Below are positions 10,661 through 19,613 of a stretch of 64,000 nt of DNA, piece by piece. The notes below the pieces were generated by a model. The model searched no databases. It was not told the origin of the DNA and was given only the letters and a program-made list of their open reading frames with translations. Numbering within the stretch: position 1 is the first letter of the stretch; every line of letters begins with the position of its first letter. This DNA comes from Sinohyriopsis cumingii. Lineage: Eukaryota; Mollusca; Bivalvia; Unionida; Unionidae. Location of the stretch: assembly GCA_028554795.2 (NCBI GenBank), contig CM068828.1:13578314-13642313 (forward strand). The letters run 5' to 3'. The position numbers and the translations under genes were made by a program.

Positions 10661-13593
10661 AACCGAATTCTACCTAACTGAGATAATTTTCTTACTCTTG
10701 ACACGGCTAAATACACTAAATTTGACCAGGAAATTCTATCATCGACGATCCAAACCTGACCATGCACGGTTAATCCCTGCGATGAGTGTATCGTTGTTGC
10801 GTATCCAAGTTTCCATGGCGATCTTTCTGCGTTTATCGCGTCATTAACAAGATTAATATCAACAAGAATAATATCGTTAAGTACCAAGATCTTTTCCTCT
10901 CCGCAGGGTAGAGTAACACTGATATTTTGTTTCCTGGTATCAGCGGGCCTGTAACATAACGGCACCTGTAATGTTGGAAATTTCTCGCAATGAAGCTTGA
11001 ATAACATTTCCTGAATAACATCACGAACAATTTTCCTACTAGCAACAATCAGATGATCGGGACGCCACAAATTAAGAAAAATATCCATCGGAGTCTCGTC
11101 GATTATTCTTCTCATCACATCGCATTGAATTTTATTCGGTTGTAATCGAATTATTTTCTTAAATTCAGTCAGTAAAATATCATCGGATCTGTAATCGGCG
11201 TCGATTTCCTCATAATAGTCAACGAAATTTCTGAGCCATTCATGAGGAGATTCACCATCAATCGGATCAGGCTGGCCATGATCTCCGCACATTACCACGG
11301 CGGTATTTTTTTCCTCCAGCCAAATCAGGAACGATTTTAATACAACTAAATTTACTGTGCAAATTTCATCAAATATTATAATTTTGTTGATATATTTATT
11401 TCCCATACGAGCCGAATCCCATAATCCACCGCTGTATTTGAAATAACTATGATACGTACAAGAATCAACGTCGCGTTGCCTTATTTCTCGCGCTAATCTG
11501 TGAGTTGGAGTCAATACTATCATATCAGATTTCGCAAATAAATTTATCGCTCGCGTTGTTTTCCCGCTACCACCAGGACCATTTAGGTAAACGAATTTGT
11601 TACGTGAAATCGGGTCAAAAGCAGTTGCAGCCATCGATATTTCCTCGCATTTATCTTGATGAAATTTATCGCAATCTTCGACATCGGCGTCTTCGCAATA
11701 ATCTAGAATATCCTCGTTTTTTATCCTCCAAGTTCCCCAGGAGCCATCGGAGATTAAATTTTCTAGCCTATACTGATATTTCTTATCGATATAAAACGAA
11801 TCCGTTGCTACCCTTACCGCGATATCAGAAAATTTATTTATCATCGACAGTAAATTTATGCTCACATAAGCGAGCATCGATGATCTCAAATGCGTATACT
11901 GCGCTGATTCTCCGTCGAGATAGCTAATTACGGTACCTAATTTTTCTCCGTCAATGATAATATTCTCTCTGTTGCAGAATATTCCTCGCGATACCGTATC
12001 GGCAATAATAAAGTCCATCTCGGCATCGTTGATAAACAACCTAGCGTGTCGGTGTTTATGATCAACGGATCCTCCTTGAGTAAATTTGCCAATTATTTTT
12101 CTTCCGATATCTTTCGCGTTTTCACAATCCGTCGGCAACCACACTTTAGTTTGTTTCCTGTATGATATAATTGCCTCACTAACCGTCAACGATACCAACA
12201 TCGACGAATCCAGCATATATCTCAACAACACTGTAGGGACCCAACGACGCTGCGATAAATGCCGACCAAACCAAATATAACAAATTTTATGTAAATTTTC
12301 AGCAAACTCGAATGAAGTGACACAAGCGAATCCTGTCATGACAAAATCAGGTAACGGTCCGTTAATTGCCACTCTCGTCATCTCGCTGGTGGGATGGCCG
12401 AATTTAGCAAAATAATCCGCACAATCGCCGTATCCGAGGAAACTTCCAGGATAGCACGCGCTCATATCAACGGAGATCATATCTTCGAAATAATATTTGG
12501 TATTCCACAATCCGCCATGGCCGTACTCGATACAGCTAAGTTGAATATCAGTGAGATATTCATTCCTTGTGGGTTTCCACGAGTTTCTTTCTCTGGCAGC
12601 GTGAGCAGCAACAGACGGAACAGTAAAACAATTTGTCAGTAACTGATCAGGATTTGACGAATATTTCACCGCGATATTTTTCATAGATTCATGTAATTTT
12701 TCATCACGGTAAATATCTCCTCGCGGCAAGATAAACTGATCATATTTTTCTTCGCTCGAGAATAACCAAACCGATATTGGATCAGATGCGGCTAATATTT
12801 TGATATATCGGAACATGGCATCAGCGCCTTCCACGGGATAAAATTTAACAGCGCGATCTCGCGGGAATATCATTACCGACTGCGACCACGCATGTGAATT
12901 ATGATCAACAATCTCGATTGGAACTCCTCGAGATCTATACGGCGACGAATATAATATTTCTCCTGATAGCGTTTTCACCGTAATAGGAAATTTAAGTTTC
13001 TTGCTCAACACAGCAACATCGTCAATCGATGCGCCATCAACAACTGTCTTCGCCCACGCGTTAATTTTATTCAACCTCAACTGAGTCAATCCAGATCCAC
13101 GACGAGCGTTTTTCATATGCTCGATAACGCGCTCGGCAACGCAATTTATCATCGGCGATTCTTTCATCGCAGGTAGATTTTTCATGTCAGGATTATTATT
13201 CAACCGATAAATTCCATAAACAACAGCGCTAGATGGATACGCCCTAGCATAATAAGGACCGTCAATTCCCAATAATAATCCTGGCTTCGAATTTTTATCA
13301 AAAACAACATTTTTCTTACCGCCACGCACGGGATCTCGTTTATCGCGAATAATCCAAGTGTCGTCAGGCATTTGTGCAATAAATTTTATCCCAAAGATAA
13401 ATCGTTCTTCCTTGTGTTCGGATTTTATATGCTCGATTATCTTCTTGGCCCGTTCCAGATTCATCGTAGCATCAACAGAGTTAGTTTTCCATGTCGACCA
13501 AGTGTGAATCGCTCCATCATCGAGGAATTCTCTCTTCGCGCGATCTACCTCAGGAATGATATATTCTGCCTCATCAAGATCAAATGTATCCAT
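10633..13593 (-). CDS. DNA polymerase B-like protein fused to a superfamily-1 helicase (Polinton)
   Basis: 986 residues. The N-terminal ~650 residues carry a family-B polymerase-like motif A, DMSACYPG (about residue 375), and a motif C-like VATDSFYID (about residue 590). The C-terminal third is a superfamily-1 (Pif1/RecD-like) helicase: Walker A GPGGSGKTT (about 672-680), a DEAD-like IIIFDE, and late motifs ATTIHSSQGLTV and YLAVSRVR. Replication of the element by protein-primed synthesis with built-in unwinding is a reasonable inference. Standard Polinton PolB proteins are not known to me to carry this helicase. Its start is 33 bases from the divergent Cys-rich gene; its end overlaps the integrase gene. 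The polymerase assignment is less certain than the helicase. Confidence 0.8.
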   Translation of the reverse strand: MDTFDLDEAEYIIPEVDRAKREFLDDGAIHTWSTWKTNSVDATMNLERAKKIIEHIKSEHKEERFIFGIKFIAQMPDDTWIIRDKRDPVRGGKKNVVFDKNSKPGLLLGIDGPYYARAYPSSAVVYGIYRLNNNPDMKNLPAMKESPMINCVAERVIEHMKNARRGSGLTQLRLNKINAWAKTVVDGASIDDVAVLSKKLKFPITVKTLSGEILYSSPYRSRGVPIEIVDHNSHAWSQSVMIFPRDRAVKFYPVEGADAMFRYIKILAASDPISVWLFSSEEKYDQFILPRGDIYRDEKLHESMKNIAVKYSSNPDQLLTNCFTVPSVAAHAARERNSWKPTRNEYLTDIQLSCIEYGHGGLWNTKYYFEDMISVDMSACYPGSFLGYGDCADYFAKFGHPTSEMTRVAINGPLPDFVMTGFACVTSFEFAENLHKICYIWFGRHLSQRRWVPTVLLRYMLDSSMLVSLTVSEAIISYRKQTKVWLPTDCENAKDIGRKIIGKFTQGGSVDHKHRHARLFINDAEMDFIIADTVSRGIFCNRENIIIDGEKLGTVISYLDGESAQYTHLRSSMLAYVSINLLSMINKFSDIAVRVATDSFYIDKKYQYRLENLISDGSWGTWRIKNEDILDYCEDADVEDCDKFHQDKCEEISMAATAFDPISRNKFVYLNGPGGSGKTTRAINLFAKSDMIVLTPTHRLAREIRQRDVDSCTYHSYFKYSGGLWDSARMGNKYINKIIIFDEICTVNLVVLKSFLIWLEEKNTAVVMCGDHGQPDPIDGESPHEWLRNFVDYYEEIDADYRSDDILLTEFKKIIRLQPNKIQCDVMRRIIDETPMDIFLNLWRPDHLIVASRKIVRDVIQEMLFKLHCEKFPTLQVPLCYRPADTRKQNISVTLPCGEEKILVLNDIILVDINLVNDAINAERSPWKLGYATTIHSSQGLTVHGQVWIVDDRISWSNLVYLAVSRVRKLSQLGRIRFHINDAGGS

Positions 13594-13626
13594 TATTATA
13601 TTTTAGACAAATATTTAAATTATAAT

Positions 13627-13974
13627 ATGCAGTGCAAATGGATACCAATCGGATCAACAAAATCATGCGACAAATCCTGCAGAGGAGATTATTGTGGCGC
13701 TCACATATATGCGATTCGACGAGGCAGTAAAGGACCACAACGGTGCTTAGTTTGCCAAGTTGGCACTCGAGGGAAGACTCGATTGTGTTTGTCCTGTGGA
13801 GGGAAAAATTATCGGGAATTGCTCAGATATTACAAAAAGAAATCTTCCTCGATAATAACTTGCGAAGAGGATTATATTAATCGATTCAAGGCAAATTACG
13901 ATTTAGACAAATGGAATATTGTATATGGAAATGAAATCGACGATTCCTCCAGCAACAATCACATGCGAGTTTAA
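13627..13974 (+). CDS. Cysteine-rich small protein (Polinton)
   Basis: 115 residues from the ATG at 13,627, which lies downstream of the divergent polymerase start; the longer frame upstream is only antisense to that gene. Several paired cysteines (CDKSC, CGAH, CLVC, CLSCGGK) suggest one or two zinc-binding modules, followed by a basic stretch YYKKK. I do not recognise the family. The end overlaps the following endonuclease frame by about 55 bases, consistent with a joint transcript. Confidence 0.6.
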   Translation: MQCKWIPIGSTKSCDKSCRGDYCGAHIYAIRRGSKGPQRCLVCQVGTRGKTRLCLSCGGKNYRELLRYYKKKSSSIITCEEDYINRFKANYDLDKWNIVYGNEIDDSSSNNHMRV

Positions 13975-14482
13975 ATCTCATCCTACGATCGAGGGATACG
14001 AGGCGTCATCAGATGGTATTGTCAGAAATGCTAAAACGAAGAAACGTGTTGGTAATTTTAATAAATTTGGATATCTTAGATTTTCTGTCAACAAAAATAA
14101 TAAAAGAAGAGGAACAAATTATTTCTGTCACAGATTCGTATACGAGTGTTATCACGGACCGATAGAAATTGGACTTGTTATCGACCATATCGATGGAAAT
14201 AAAGCTAATAATAAATTATTTAATCTTCGAGCGGTAACTCAGAGTGAAAACTCTAAAGGTAACGGCTGCGGATATCGATCAGCTAAAGCAGTAAAATCAG
14301 TAAATCAAGAAACAAATGAGGAAATCGTATTCACATCGATAAACGCCGCTGCAAGATACTTCGGTATTCATTCGAATTCCGTGCAATGTGCGGCAGAAAA
14401 AATAACTAGCGCAGCATTTTCCTACAAATTTGGCGAGTGGATCAAATTTTACTATATTCCGATAATATCCGAAGAAAATTAA
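13919..14482 (+). CDS. NUMOD4-HNH-NUMOD1 homing-type endonuclease (Polinton)
   Basis: 187 residues. A NUMOD4-like segment (IEGYEASSDGIVRN, residues ~24-37) is followed by an HNH_3-type nuclease core (HRFVYECYHG, then VIDHIDGNKANNKLFNLR) and a NUMOD1-like helix-turn-helix (VFTSINAAARYFGIHSNSV). This is the architecture of phage and giant-virus homing endonucleases. The precise start is uncertain because the frame overlaps the preceding gene. Finding it in an animal Polinton is unusual: it could be a selfish passenger or serve the element in DNA processing. Base composition is like its neighbours, so it is not an obviously recent arrival. Confidence 0.88.
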   Translation: MYMEMKSTIPPATITCEFKSHPTIEGYEASSDGIVRNAKTKKRVGNFNKFGYLRFSVNKNNKRRGTNYFCHRFVYECYHGPIEIGLVIDHIDGNKANNKLFNLRAVTQSENSKGNGCGYRSAKAVKSVNQETNEEIVFTSINAAARYFGIHSNSVQCAAEKITSAAFSYKFGEWIKFYYIPIISEEN

Positions 14483-14506
14483 TTAAATATTACAAAATTA
14501 ATATAC

Positions 14507-14884
14507 ATGGATGAACAAACCATAAGCAATATTATCGAAGCCATCGATGATCTGAGAAAGAAAAAAATAAATCTTCCCTCGGAGTTGGACGCGAATAAAA
14601 TCCGATCCGAATTCGAGACGATTGTTCAGGGGAAACTTGAATACAAATACACGCTGCCGTCAGAGTACAAATTAATAAAGAAAATCCAGATTGCGATGTA
14701 TCAATCACTTGCGACAGTCAGCGATGATCGCGTCGAGGATTTCGTTAAATTATCGACGCTGGTAGAAAAAGCTAGGTTGATTTTATCAGAAGCATACGAG
14801 TCAAAAAAAATTACAAGTTCACGCATCAGACAACTGAAAAAACTTGTCGATGAGAGCAAGGCCAAGGAAATCGCAGACTCTTGA
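14507..14884 (+). CDS. Unknown helical protein (Polinton)
   Basis: 125 residues, highly charged and probably all-helical or coiled-coil, with no cysteine cluster and no membrane segment. It is the last gene of the plus-strand cluster and converges on the candidate penton-like gene across a 121-base AT-rich gap. I do not recognise it. Confidence 0.55.
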   Translation: MDEQTISNIIEAIDDLRKKKINLPSELDANKIRSEFETIVQGKLEYKYTLPSEYKLIKKIQIAMYQSLATVSDDRVEDFVKLSTLVEKARLILSEAYESKKITSSRIRQLKKLVDESKAKEIADS

Positions 14885-15005
14885 ATTTTCCTGAATATTT
14901 TCCGCAAACAACAAAAAAAAACAAAAATTAAAAAAATATATTAATTTTGAAAATTTCCCTGGATTTTATTTATTTTTTTGGCCCGTTTTTCCCTGGCAGA
15001 TGGAT
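14885..15005. other. Convergent intergenic spacer with likely poly(A) signals
   Basis: AT-rich gap between convergent genes. TTTATTTATT at about 14,968-14,977 gives an AATAAA-type signal for the minus-strand gene; A-rich runs at 14,910-14,940 could serve the plus strand. Confidence 0.45.
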
Positions 15006-16556
15006 TTACGATCTTACCAGCAGATTGATACTTATCGTTTCCCCGCGTATATCAATCAAATTTCCTTTCTGATCCGTTAGTTTGAAATTTATCTTCGACA
15101 ATAATCGATTATGACATCGCAGATAAAACGGATTCACCGGCTCCTTTATTATCAAATAACCCGGAGAGGCGCTAGGTGAAAACGAATACAATATAAATCC
15201 CTGCTGCGCCTGATTTGACTCTGACGAATCAACATTGTAGCTGCCCTCGACAACATCCGCGTGAAGATAAATCGCGATAACTTCCGTTATATTAACGATA
15301 CCTGGCGAGATATGCCGCCCTTGCCCGGCGGGATCGTTATTGTGTTTGAGAATCAATTCCGATTGTATTTTTTTAGTCCACGCGGCATGTAATTTCGGAA
15401 ATAAATCATCGATGGTATCAGTGACGGATTTTCTCAGTTTATCAACATCATAATCGGGAAATTTGAAATTTGGTAGCGTTTCCTCGGTTAAACTAAATAC
15501 TCTCATGAATTTTTGTTTTTCTCCTGAATTTTTGATCAACTCGAATTTGCTAATAGGAAGAACATAATCGGCAATTGATATATCGTCGACTATCGCCTGA
15601 ATAAACATTCCATGATAATATTCAACATCATTCGCGAGTTGATTTAAAATCTTCACGCGTTTGATAATTTCGCTACATGAGCCTGATTTATTTAAGATGC
15701 ATTCATGAAAGGATTCCCGCAATAAATTTAATTGTAATTTATGTTCTTGAATAAATTCGTCGAGGGTTTTTCTTACCAAGATACCGTCTATGGGGGCTAT
15801 TATCCTGTTAATGTGGGTAGCGTCGAAGATTTTCACACCGGGGGGAATTTTAGGAAGAGGCAACCACGAGAGAATTCTTTCGTTAATAAAAGTAAAAGCG
15901 AATATTACCAGGTTAAATTTGTGGTTATTCATGAGGTTGATGGCGCTATCGATCCGAGGCTTGTGTTTGATATCTCCGTACCATCCTTCGTCGGTGGTAA
16001 AATCTTCTTTTTTTGGTTCCGGTAGTTCTGGAGGAGCTTCCTCGTACCAACCTGGAATAATAAAATCTGATTTTTTTGGTTTTGCTAGAGGTGCGATTTC
16101 AGGCCAACCTAATATGGTCCTAATCGATGATTGGTAAATATCTACCATGTACGGCGATTTCACCTCTATCATCGATGACAGTGTTGGTTCATGCGCAGAT
16201 ATCTTTATTCCCGGAGTAGCATCGCCGGTTATATTTGATATTCTGGTGGTAAATTCCTTATCCAGCTTATCAATTTCGTAACTGCCTGTTGGTATGCCAA
16301 CGACGATCCAATCTGGCGTTCCATCGGGTTTGTTTTTGTTGGCAAAAACAAGCGAATTATTTGATAATAATCTGCCAAATGATTTCGATCTAACATTAGG
16401 CCAACTATTGTAGACACGCAATTGTGTTAACGCAATTTCTTTGACGCTGATTGGTGTTGGAAAATTAATACTAAATTCAGGTTTGGTTGAGCTTAACGAT
16501 ATTAGCGTCGTTGTCAGCGGTGTCGTGTTTGTCACTATCTGGGCTAGCTCGGACAT
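15006..16556 (-). CDS. Candidate virion protein, penton-like or minor capsid (Polinton)
   Basis: 516 residues. The N-terminal part (ISVKEIALTQLRVYNSW, later GSYEIDKLDKEF and SIRTILGW) has the beta-rich look of the conserved virion proteins of adintoviruses and Polintons. The middle is a helical insertion of ~150 residues. The end (LLSKINFKLTDQKGNLIDIR) resembles a jelly-roll-type C-terminus. A penton or penton-associated role is inference; a minor spike or cement protein is possible. Its start overlaps the membrane protein gene upstream by 80 bases. Confidence 0.6.
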   Translation of the reverse strand: MSELAQIVTNTTPLTTTLISLSSTKPEFSINFPTPISVKEIALTQLRVYNSWPNVRSKSFGRLLSNNSLVFANKNKPDGTPDWIVVGIPTGSYEIDKLDKEFTTRISNITGDATPGIKISAHEPTLSSMIEVKSPYMVDIYQSSIRTILGWPEIAPLAKPKKSDFIIPGWYEEAPPELPEPKKEDFTTDEGWYGDIKHKPRIDSAINLMNNHKFNLVIFAFTFINERILSWLPLPKIPPGVKIFDATHINRIIAPIDGILVRKTLDEFIQEHKLQLNLLRESFHECILNKSGSCSEIIKRVKILNQLANDVEYYHGMFIQAIVDDISIADYVLPISKFELIKNSGEKQKFMRVFSLTEETLPNFKFPDYDVDKLRKSVTDTIDDLFPKLHAAWTKKIQSELILKHNNDPAGQGRHISPGIVNITEVIAIYLHADVVEGSYNVDSSESNQAQQGFILYSFSPSASPGYLIIKEPVNPFYLRCHNRLLSKINFKLTDQKGNLIDIRGETISINLLVRS

Positions 16557-17001
16557 TATTAATATTCATTTGTTCAATCTCCGAGTAAATACCGATCATT
16601 ACCGAAAATTCTGGATCGGAGATAACGCCATCATTGAGACTCTCCGAAAGCAGCGATGATAATTTCGAATACGCGTCATTGACCTTGGATAGTTTGTTTT
16701 TGTACAATGATAATTTTTCATTCGCGCATGATGAGATTTTTTTCGCTACGATATTGAGAACACCAGCGATTGTCGTTGTTGACGAGATTATTATTGTTGC
16801 TACGATCGGCGCGATTGTTGTTACCGCGGATAAAATTATTCCAGCACCAGCGACTATCGCGGATACCGTATACACAGCGACATCAATGATAACTAATCTA
16901 CGCTGGTATTTTTTTATTTTTGTTTGATACTCGTCTAGTAGTTTTTTTAGTGAATCCTGCCATGATCGCGCTTGATTATAACGGTAATTCGATGCGGTCA
17001 T
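16477..17001 (-). CDS. Two-helix membrane protein (Polinton)
   Basis: 174 residues. A charged coiled-coil-like N-terminus precedes two hydrophobic segments, roughly residues 37-60 (VIIDVAVYTVSAIVAGAGII) and 62-88, then a second helical region. The pattern resembles SLATT-like two-helix membrane proteins. It may be a virion membrane-acting or holin-like factor, but no function can be assigned. It overlaps the start of the candidate penton-like gene. Confidence 0.6.
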   Translation of the reverse strand: MTASNYRYNQARSWQDSLKKLLDEYQTKIKKYQRRLVIIDVAVYTVSAIVAGAGIILSAVTTIAPIVATIIISSTTTIAGVLNIVAKKISSCANEKLSLYKNKLSKVNDAYSKLSSLLSESLNDGVISDPEFSVMIGIYSEIEQMNINNVRASPDSDKHDTADNDANIVKLNQT

Positions 17002-17050
17002 TTATTAAATTATTTACCTGACTAATTCTTGGTAAGTCAGTTTTCCGTTT

Positions 17051-17656
17051 TCAAATGGTTGGGGTTTTCCCTATCTCGACAACTATAACCTGCTTGGGTT
17101 GACCAATTACGGCCCAACCCGATAAATATTCGAAAATTACAAAATAATACACTGGTCCCATGGTGGTTCTGTCTTGTGGTTCTAGTGTGAAATTTACGAT
17201 GTTATTTTCATCTATGGAAATAACGAAAAATCCAGGATAGTATTCATAAATTTCATGATTATCGGCCGTCACGTTAAATTTTATTGACTTCGAAATAATA
17301 TATACTCGATATACACCCTGAATTGGCGCGGTAAAGTTAAAAGAATCATTATCAGGTGTCCAGGTAATATTTTGTGTCCTCAGCACAAATGATACATTGC
17401 AGGAAAGATCTTTTGATTCTACCTGATCTGGTATCGAAATACGCATCAACGCAGGAATATCCAACGATGATATTTCTAAGTTGATTTCGTCAATTTTTGT
17501 AGTTGCGTCGAGAAGTTTCGCGTTGATATTTTGAATTTCTCCGTCGTACACTGATGTATCGACTTTTTTATTCGCTAATTCTCGTACCACGTTAATTTCC
17601 TCGGATATTTTAGTAACATCTTCGCTGATTTTTTTTTGTTTTCTCGTGGAGATCAT
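17051..17656 (-). CDS. Fibre-like protein with beta-rich C-terminal domain (Polinton)
   Basis: 201 residues. The first ~75 residues are heptad-like coiled coil similar to the repeats of the neighbouring fibre ORF. The remainder (from about MRISIPDQVESKDLSC) is a beta-rich globular domain of ~125 residues resembling C1q/TNF-like or fibre-knob domains in hydrophobicity pattern. A receptor-binding role at the particle surface is inferred. Confidence 0.6.
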   Translation of the reverse strand: MISTRKQKKISEDVTKISEEINVVRELANKKVDTSVYDGEIQNINAKLLDATTKIDEINLEISSLDIPALMRISIPDQVESKDLSCNVSFVLRTQNITWTPDNDSFNFTAPIQGVYRVYIISKSIKFNVTADNHEIYEYYPGFFVISIDENNIVNFTLEPQDRTTMGPVYYFVIFEYLSGWAVIGQPKQVIVVEIGKTPTI

Positions 17657-18725
17657 CGTGTGATGTTTTATCGACTTTTTCGTTTACGATTTGGCGTACC
17701 GCGTTAATATCATCGTTGATGGATTTTGTTTTCTCGTCGTGTGATGTTTTATCGACTTTTTCGTTTACGATTTGGCGTACCGCGTTAATATCATCGTTAA
17801 TTTTAGTAATATCCTCGTCGATTTTTCTTGTTTTCTCGCTGAGATCGCTGTGTGATGTTCTATCGGCTTTTTGAAATATTAGTGCACGTGACGCTTCAAT
17901 ATCTTTGTTTATTTGGGCGATATCCTCATTGATTTTTCTTGTTTTCTCGCTGAGATCGCTGTGTGATGTTCTATCGGCTTTTTGAAATATTAGTGCACGT
18001 GACGCTTCAATATCTTTGTTTATTTGGGCGATATCCTCATTGATTTTTCTTGTTTTCTCGCTGAGATCGCTGTGTGATGTTCTATCGGCTTTTTGACCCA
18101 TCGCGGTATTTATTTTGGTAATTTCCTCGTTGAGATTGTCGTGTGTAGTTGAGGAGGTTTCGATGAATTTTTTTATATCATCGTCGAGTTTTTTATTGAG
18201 ATTTTTTGATACCTCGTCGAATTTTTTAAGATCGTTAGTTAGTTTGTTAAATCTTTTTGTTATTTTATCCTGGAAATCGTCAGTTGGTACCTTATCGGAC
18301 TTTAGAAGCATCGCCGCTGATAGCTCTTTGTCGGATTTTTCCACATCCGCGATATTGGCCTTTAGAAGCATCGCCGCTGATAGCTCTTTGTCGGATTTTT
18401 CCACATCCGCGATATTGGCCTTTAGTGGTAATACCGCGATAATATCGGTAATATCAGCAATAGATTTTAATACCATCTCCGATTGGCGAGTAAACTGACT
18501 GATATGATCATTATATTCTTCTCGCTTGATTATATCAGTTATTTTGACATTGCTGGTTTGTAATCGCCCTTCGGTATTTTGAAAAACAGCAACTTCGCCA
18601 GGATCTACTTCTGACAGCGATAGAAGATTGTTAATATCGCTCTTGGTTGCGAACTTTGATAGATCGACGTCAGTCACTTCTGCCTTTTCCTTCCTGTAGA
18701 TAAATCTACCGTAAATATCAACCAT
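17610..18725 (-). CDS. Coiled-coil fibre-shaft-like protein with internal repeats (Polinton)
   Basis: 371 residues, nearly all coiled coil. Near-identical internal repeats are visible: a 20-residue unit (LKANIADVEKSDKELSAAML) twice, and a 37-residue unit (beginning QKADRTSHSDLSEKTRKI) about two and a half times. This is typical of trimeric fibre shafts of phages and adenovirus-like particles. At the N-terminus, VDIYGRFIYRKEK may be a virion-anchoring peptide. The repeats match at DNA level, so shaft length can change by unequal exchange. It lies in the late, structural minus-strand cluster. Confidence 0.7.
   Translation of the reverse strand: MVDIYGRFIYRKEKAEVTDVDLSKFATKSDINNLLSLSEVDPGEVAVFQNTEGRLQTSNVKITDIIKREEYNDHISQFTRQSEMVLKSIADITDIIAVLPLKANIADVEKSDKELSAAMLLKANIADVEKSDKELSAAMLLKSDKVPTDDFQDKITKRFNKLTNDLKKFDEVSKNLNKKLDDDIKKFIETSSTTHDNLNEEITKINTAMGQKADRTSHSDLSEKTRKINEDIAQINKDIEASRALIFQKADRTSHSDLSEKTRKINEDIAQINKDIEASRALIFQKADRTSHSDLSEKTRKIDEDITKINDDINAVRQIVNEKVDKTSHDEKTKSINDDINAVRQIVNEKVDKTSHDDLHEKTKKNQRRCY
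17820..18130 (-). repeat. 111-bp tandem repeats in the fibre ORF
   Basis: About 2.6 copies of a 111-bp unit, nearly identical, with starts near 17,820, 17,931 and 18,042. Each unit encodes 37 residues of coiled coil. Confidence 0.85.
18301..18420 (-). repeat. 60-bp tandem duplication in the fibre ORF
   Basis: Two adjacent 60-base copies that I read as identical; they encode a 20-residue coiled-coil unit. Confidence 0.9.
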
Positions 18726-19056
18726 GATATTTATCTACGGCGTATTCAAATACAATTTTGTTATAAGGGCCGGATGATTTTGAAATTGCATCGAGGACGT
18801 TAATTGATTCAGGGCCGCATATTGGTGGATCCGCTAATGTCTGCGTTGGAAGTGTCGAATACCAAACCGGAAGATTTAGTTTTGACACATAGCTGATAAA
18901 TTCATTTGGCGGTGCTAATCCATATGAGTCAAAGTAAACGACTTCGCGAGGATTAACCGCGTAGGCAACCCAGTGCGTGCCAGGGCCGGTATTTTTATCG
19001 AGATTTATTATTCCTGTCTCGGTAGGGTTTGGTTTTTCTGGTAGTTGATCTCGCAT
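18718..19056 (-). CDS. Adenain-like cysteine protease (Polinton)
   Basis: 112 residues. GTHWVAYAV with a histidine, VVYFDSYG with an aspartate, and a late ICGP block follow the order seen in adenovirus maturation proteases and Ulp1-like proteases carried by Polintons. The expected role is cleavage of capsid precursors such as the pVI/pX-like proteins encoded next to it. It starts just upstream of the fibre ORF. Confidence 0.8.
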   Translation of the reverse strand: MRDQLPEKPNPTETGIINLDKNTGPGTHWVAYAVNPREVVYFDSYGLAPPNEFISYVSKLNLPVWYSTLPTQTLADPPICGPESINVLDAISKSSGPYNKIVFEYAVDKYHG

Positions 19057-19109
19057 AAATACGCCTCTGAAAAATTTTTTTTTTTTTTTCTTTGCTTCGC
19101 TAAGTAGAT

Positions 19110-19568
19110 CTAAATTTGAATAGGCCGTGCTAATCTTAGGCCGGATCCGTATGGGGGGCGTCTTAGATAAAGGCCGTTCCCCTTTTTTTTACTGTATCTC
19201 CCTCCGGTAACTTTTCGCATTACTGTGGAGCCTAATTCAGAACCTATACCTGTGAGCGCGCCTAATCCTAGTGTCTTTCCAATCATCGGAAGAGCCATTT
19301 TCACTAACCCCAATAGAGGAAGAAATCCGCCTGTTTTGACCATGTCTCTGATGGCGCCTATAGAAAGGCTCACATGAACACCGGAATTTGCTGATTTGGC
19401 CTTGGTAAATCGTTCACGTTGACCTCTAGTTAGCGATAGTTTGTTAGGCCCACCGTGAATCTGATCGTTTTTCAGTGTTAATTTCATACCGCATCGCTTT
19501 GATATCGCTGTTTGGAGCTTTTTTATCTGACCCGGGGTCAGAGTTACACTGACGTGTTCGTATGGCAT
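19110..19568 (-). CDS. pX/pVI-like core or minor virion protein (Polinton)
   Basis: 152 residues, basic, with a glycine/hydrophobic helix (GGFLPLLGLVKMALPMIG, about residues 80-97) and a basic GGRYSKKKGNG segment near the C-terminus. This is the pattern of the adenovirus pX-like proteins described in adintoviruses. It sits between the protease and the major capsid gene, where a protease substrate and DNA- or membrane-active virion component would be expected. Confidence 0.7.
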   Translation of the reverse strand: MPYEHVSVTLTPGQIKKLQTAISKRCGMKLTLKNDQIHGGPNKLSLTRGQRERFTKAKSANSGVHVSLSIGAIRDMVKTGGFLPLLGLVKMALPMIGKTLGLGALTGIGSELGSTVMRKVTGGRYSKKKGNGLYLRRPPYGSGLRLARPIQI

Positions 19569-19613
19569 ATTAATAATCGCTTAATCTAAATTTAGAAATC
19601 TTTGATTTTAAGG

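Noticed and set aside
13372-13626. N-terminal 85-codon extension of the Cys-rich Polinton gene
   Set aside because: It is antisense to the start of the polymerase-helicase gene; the ATG at 13,627 fits the divergent layout better.
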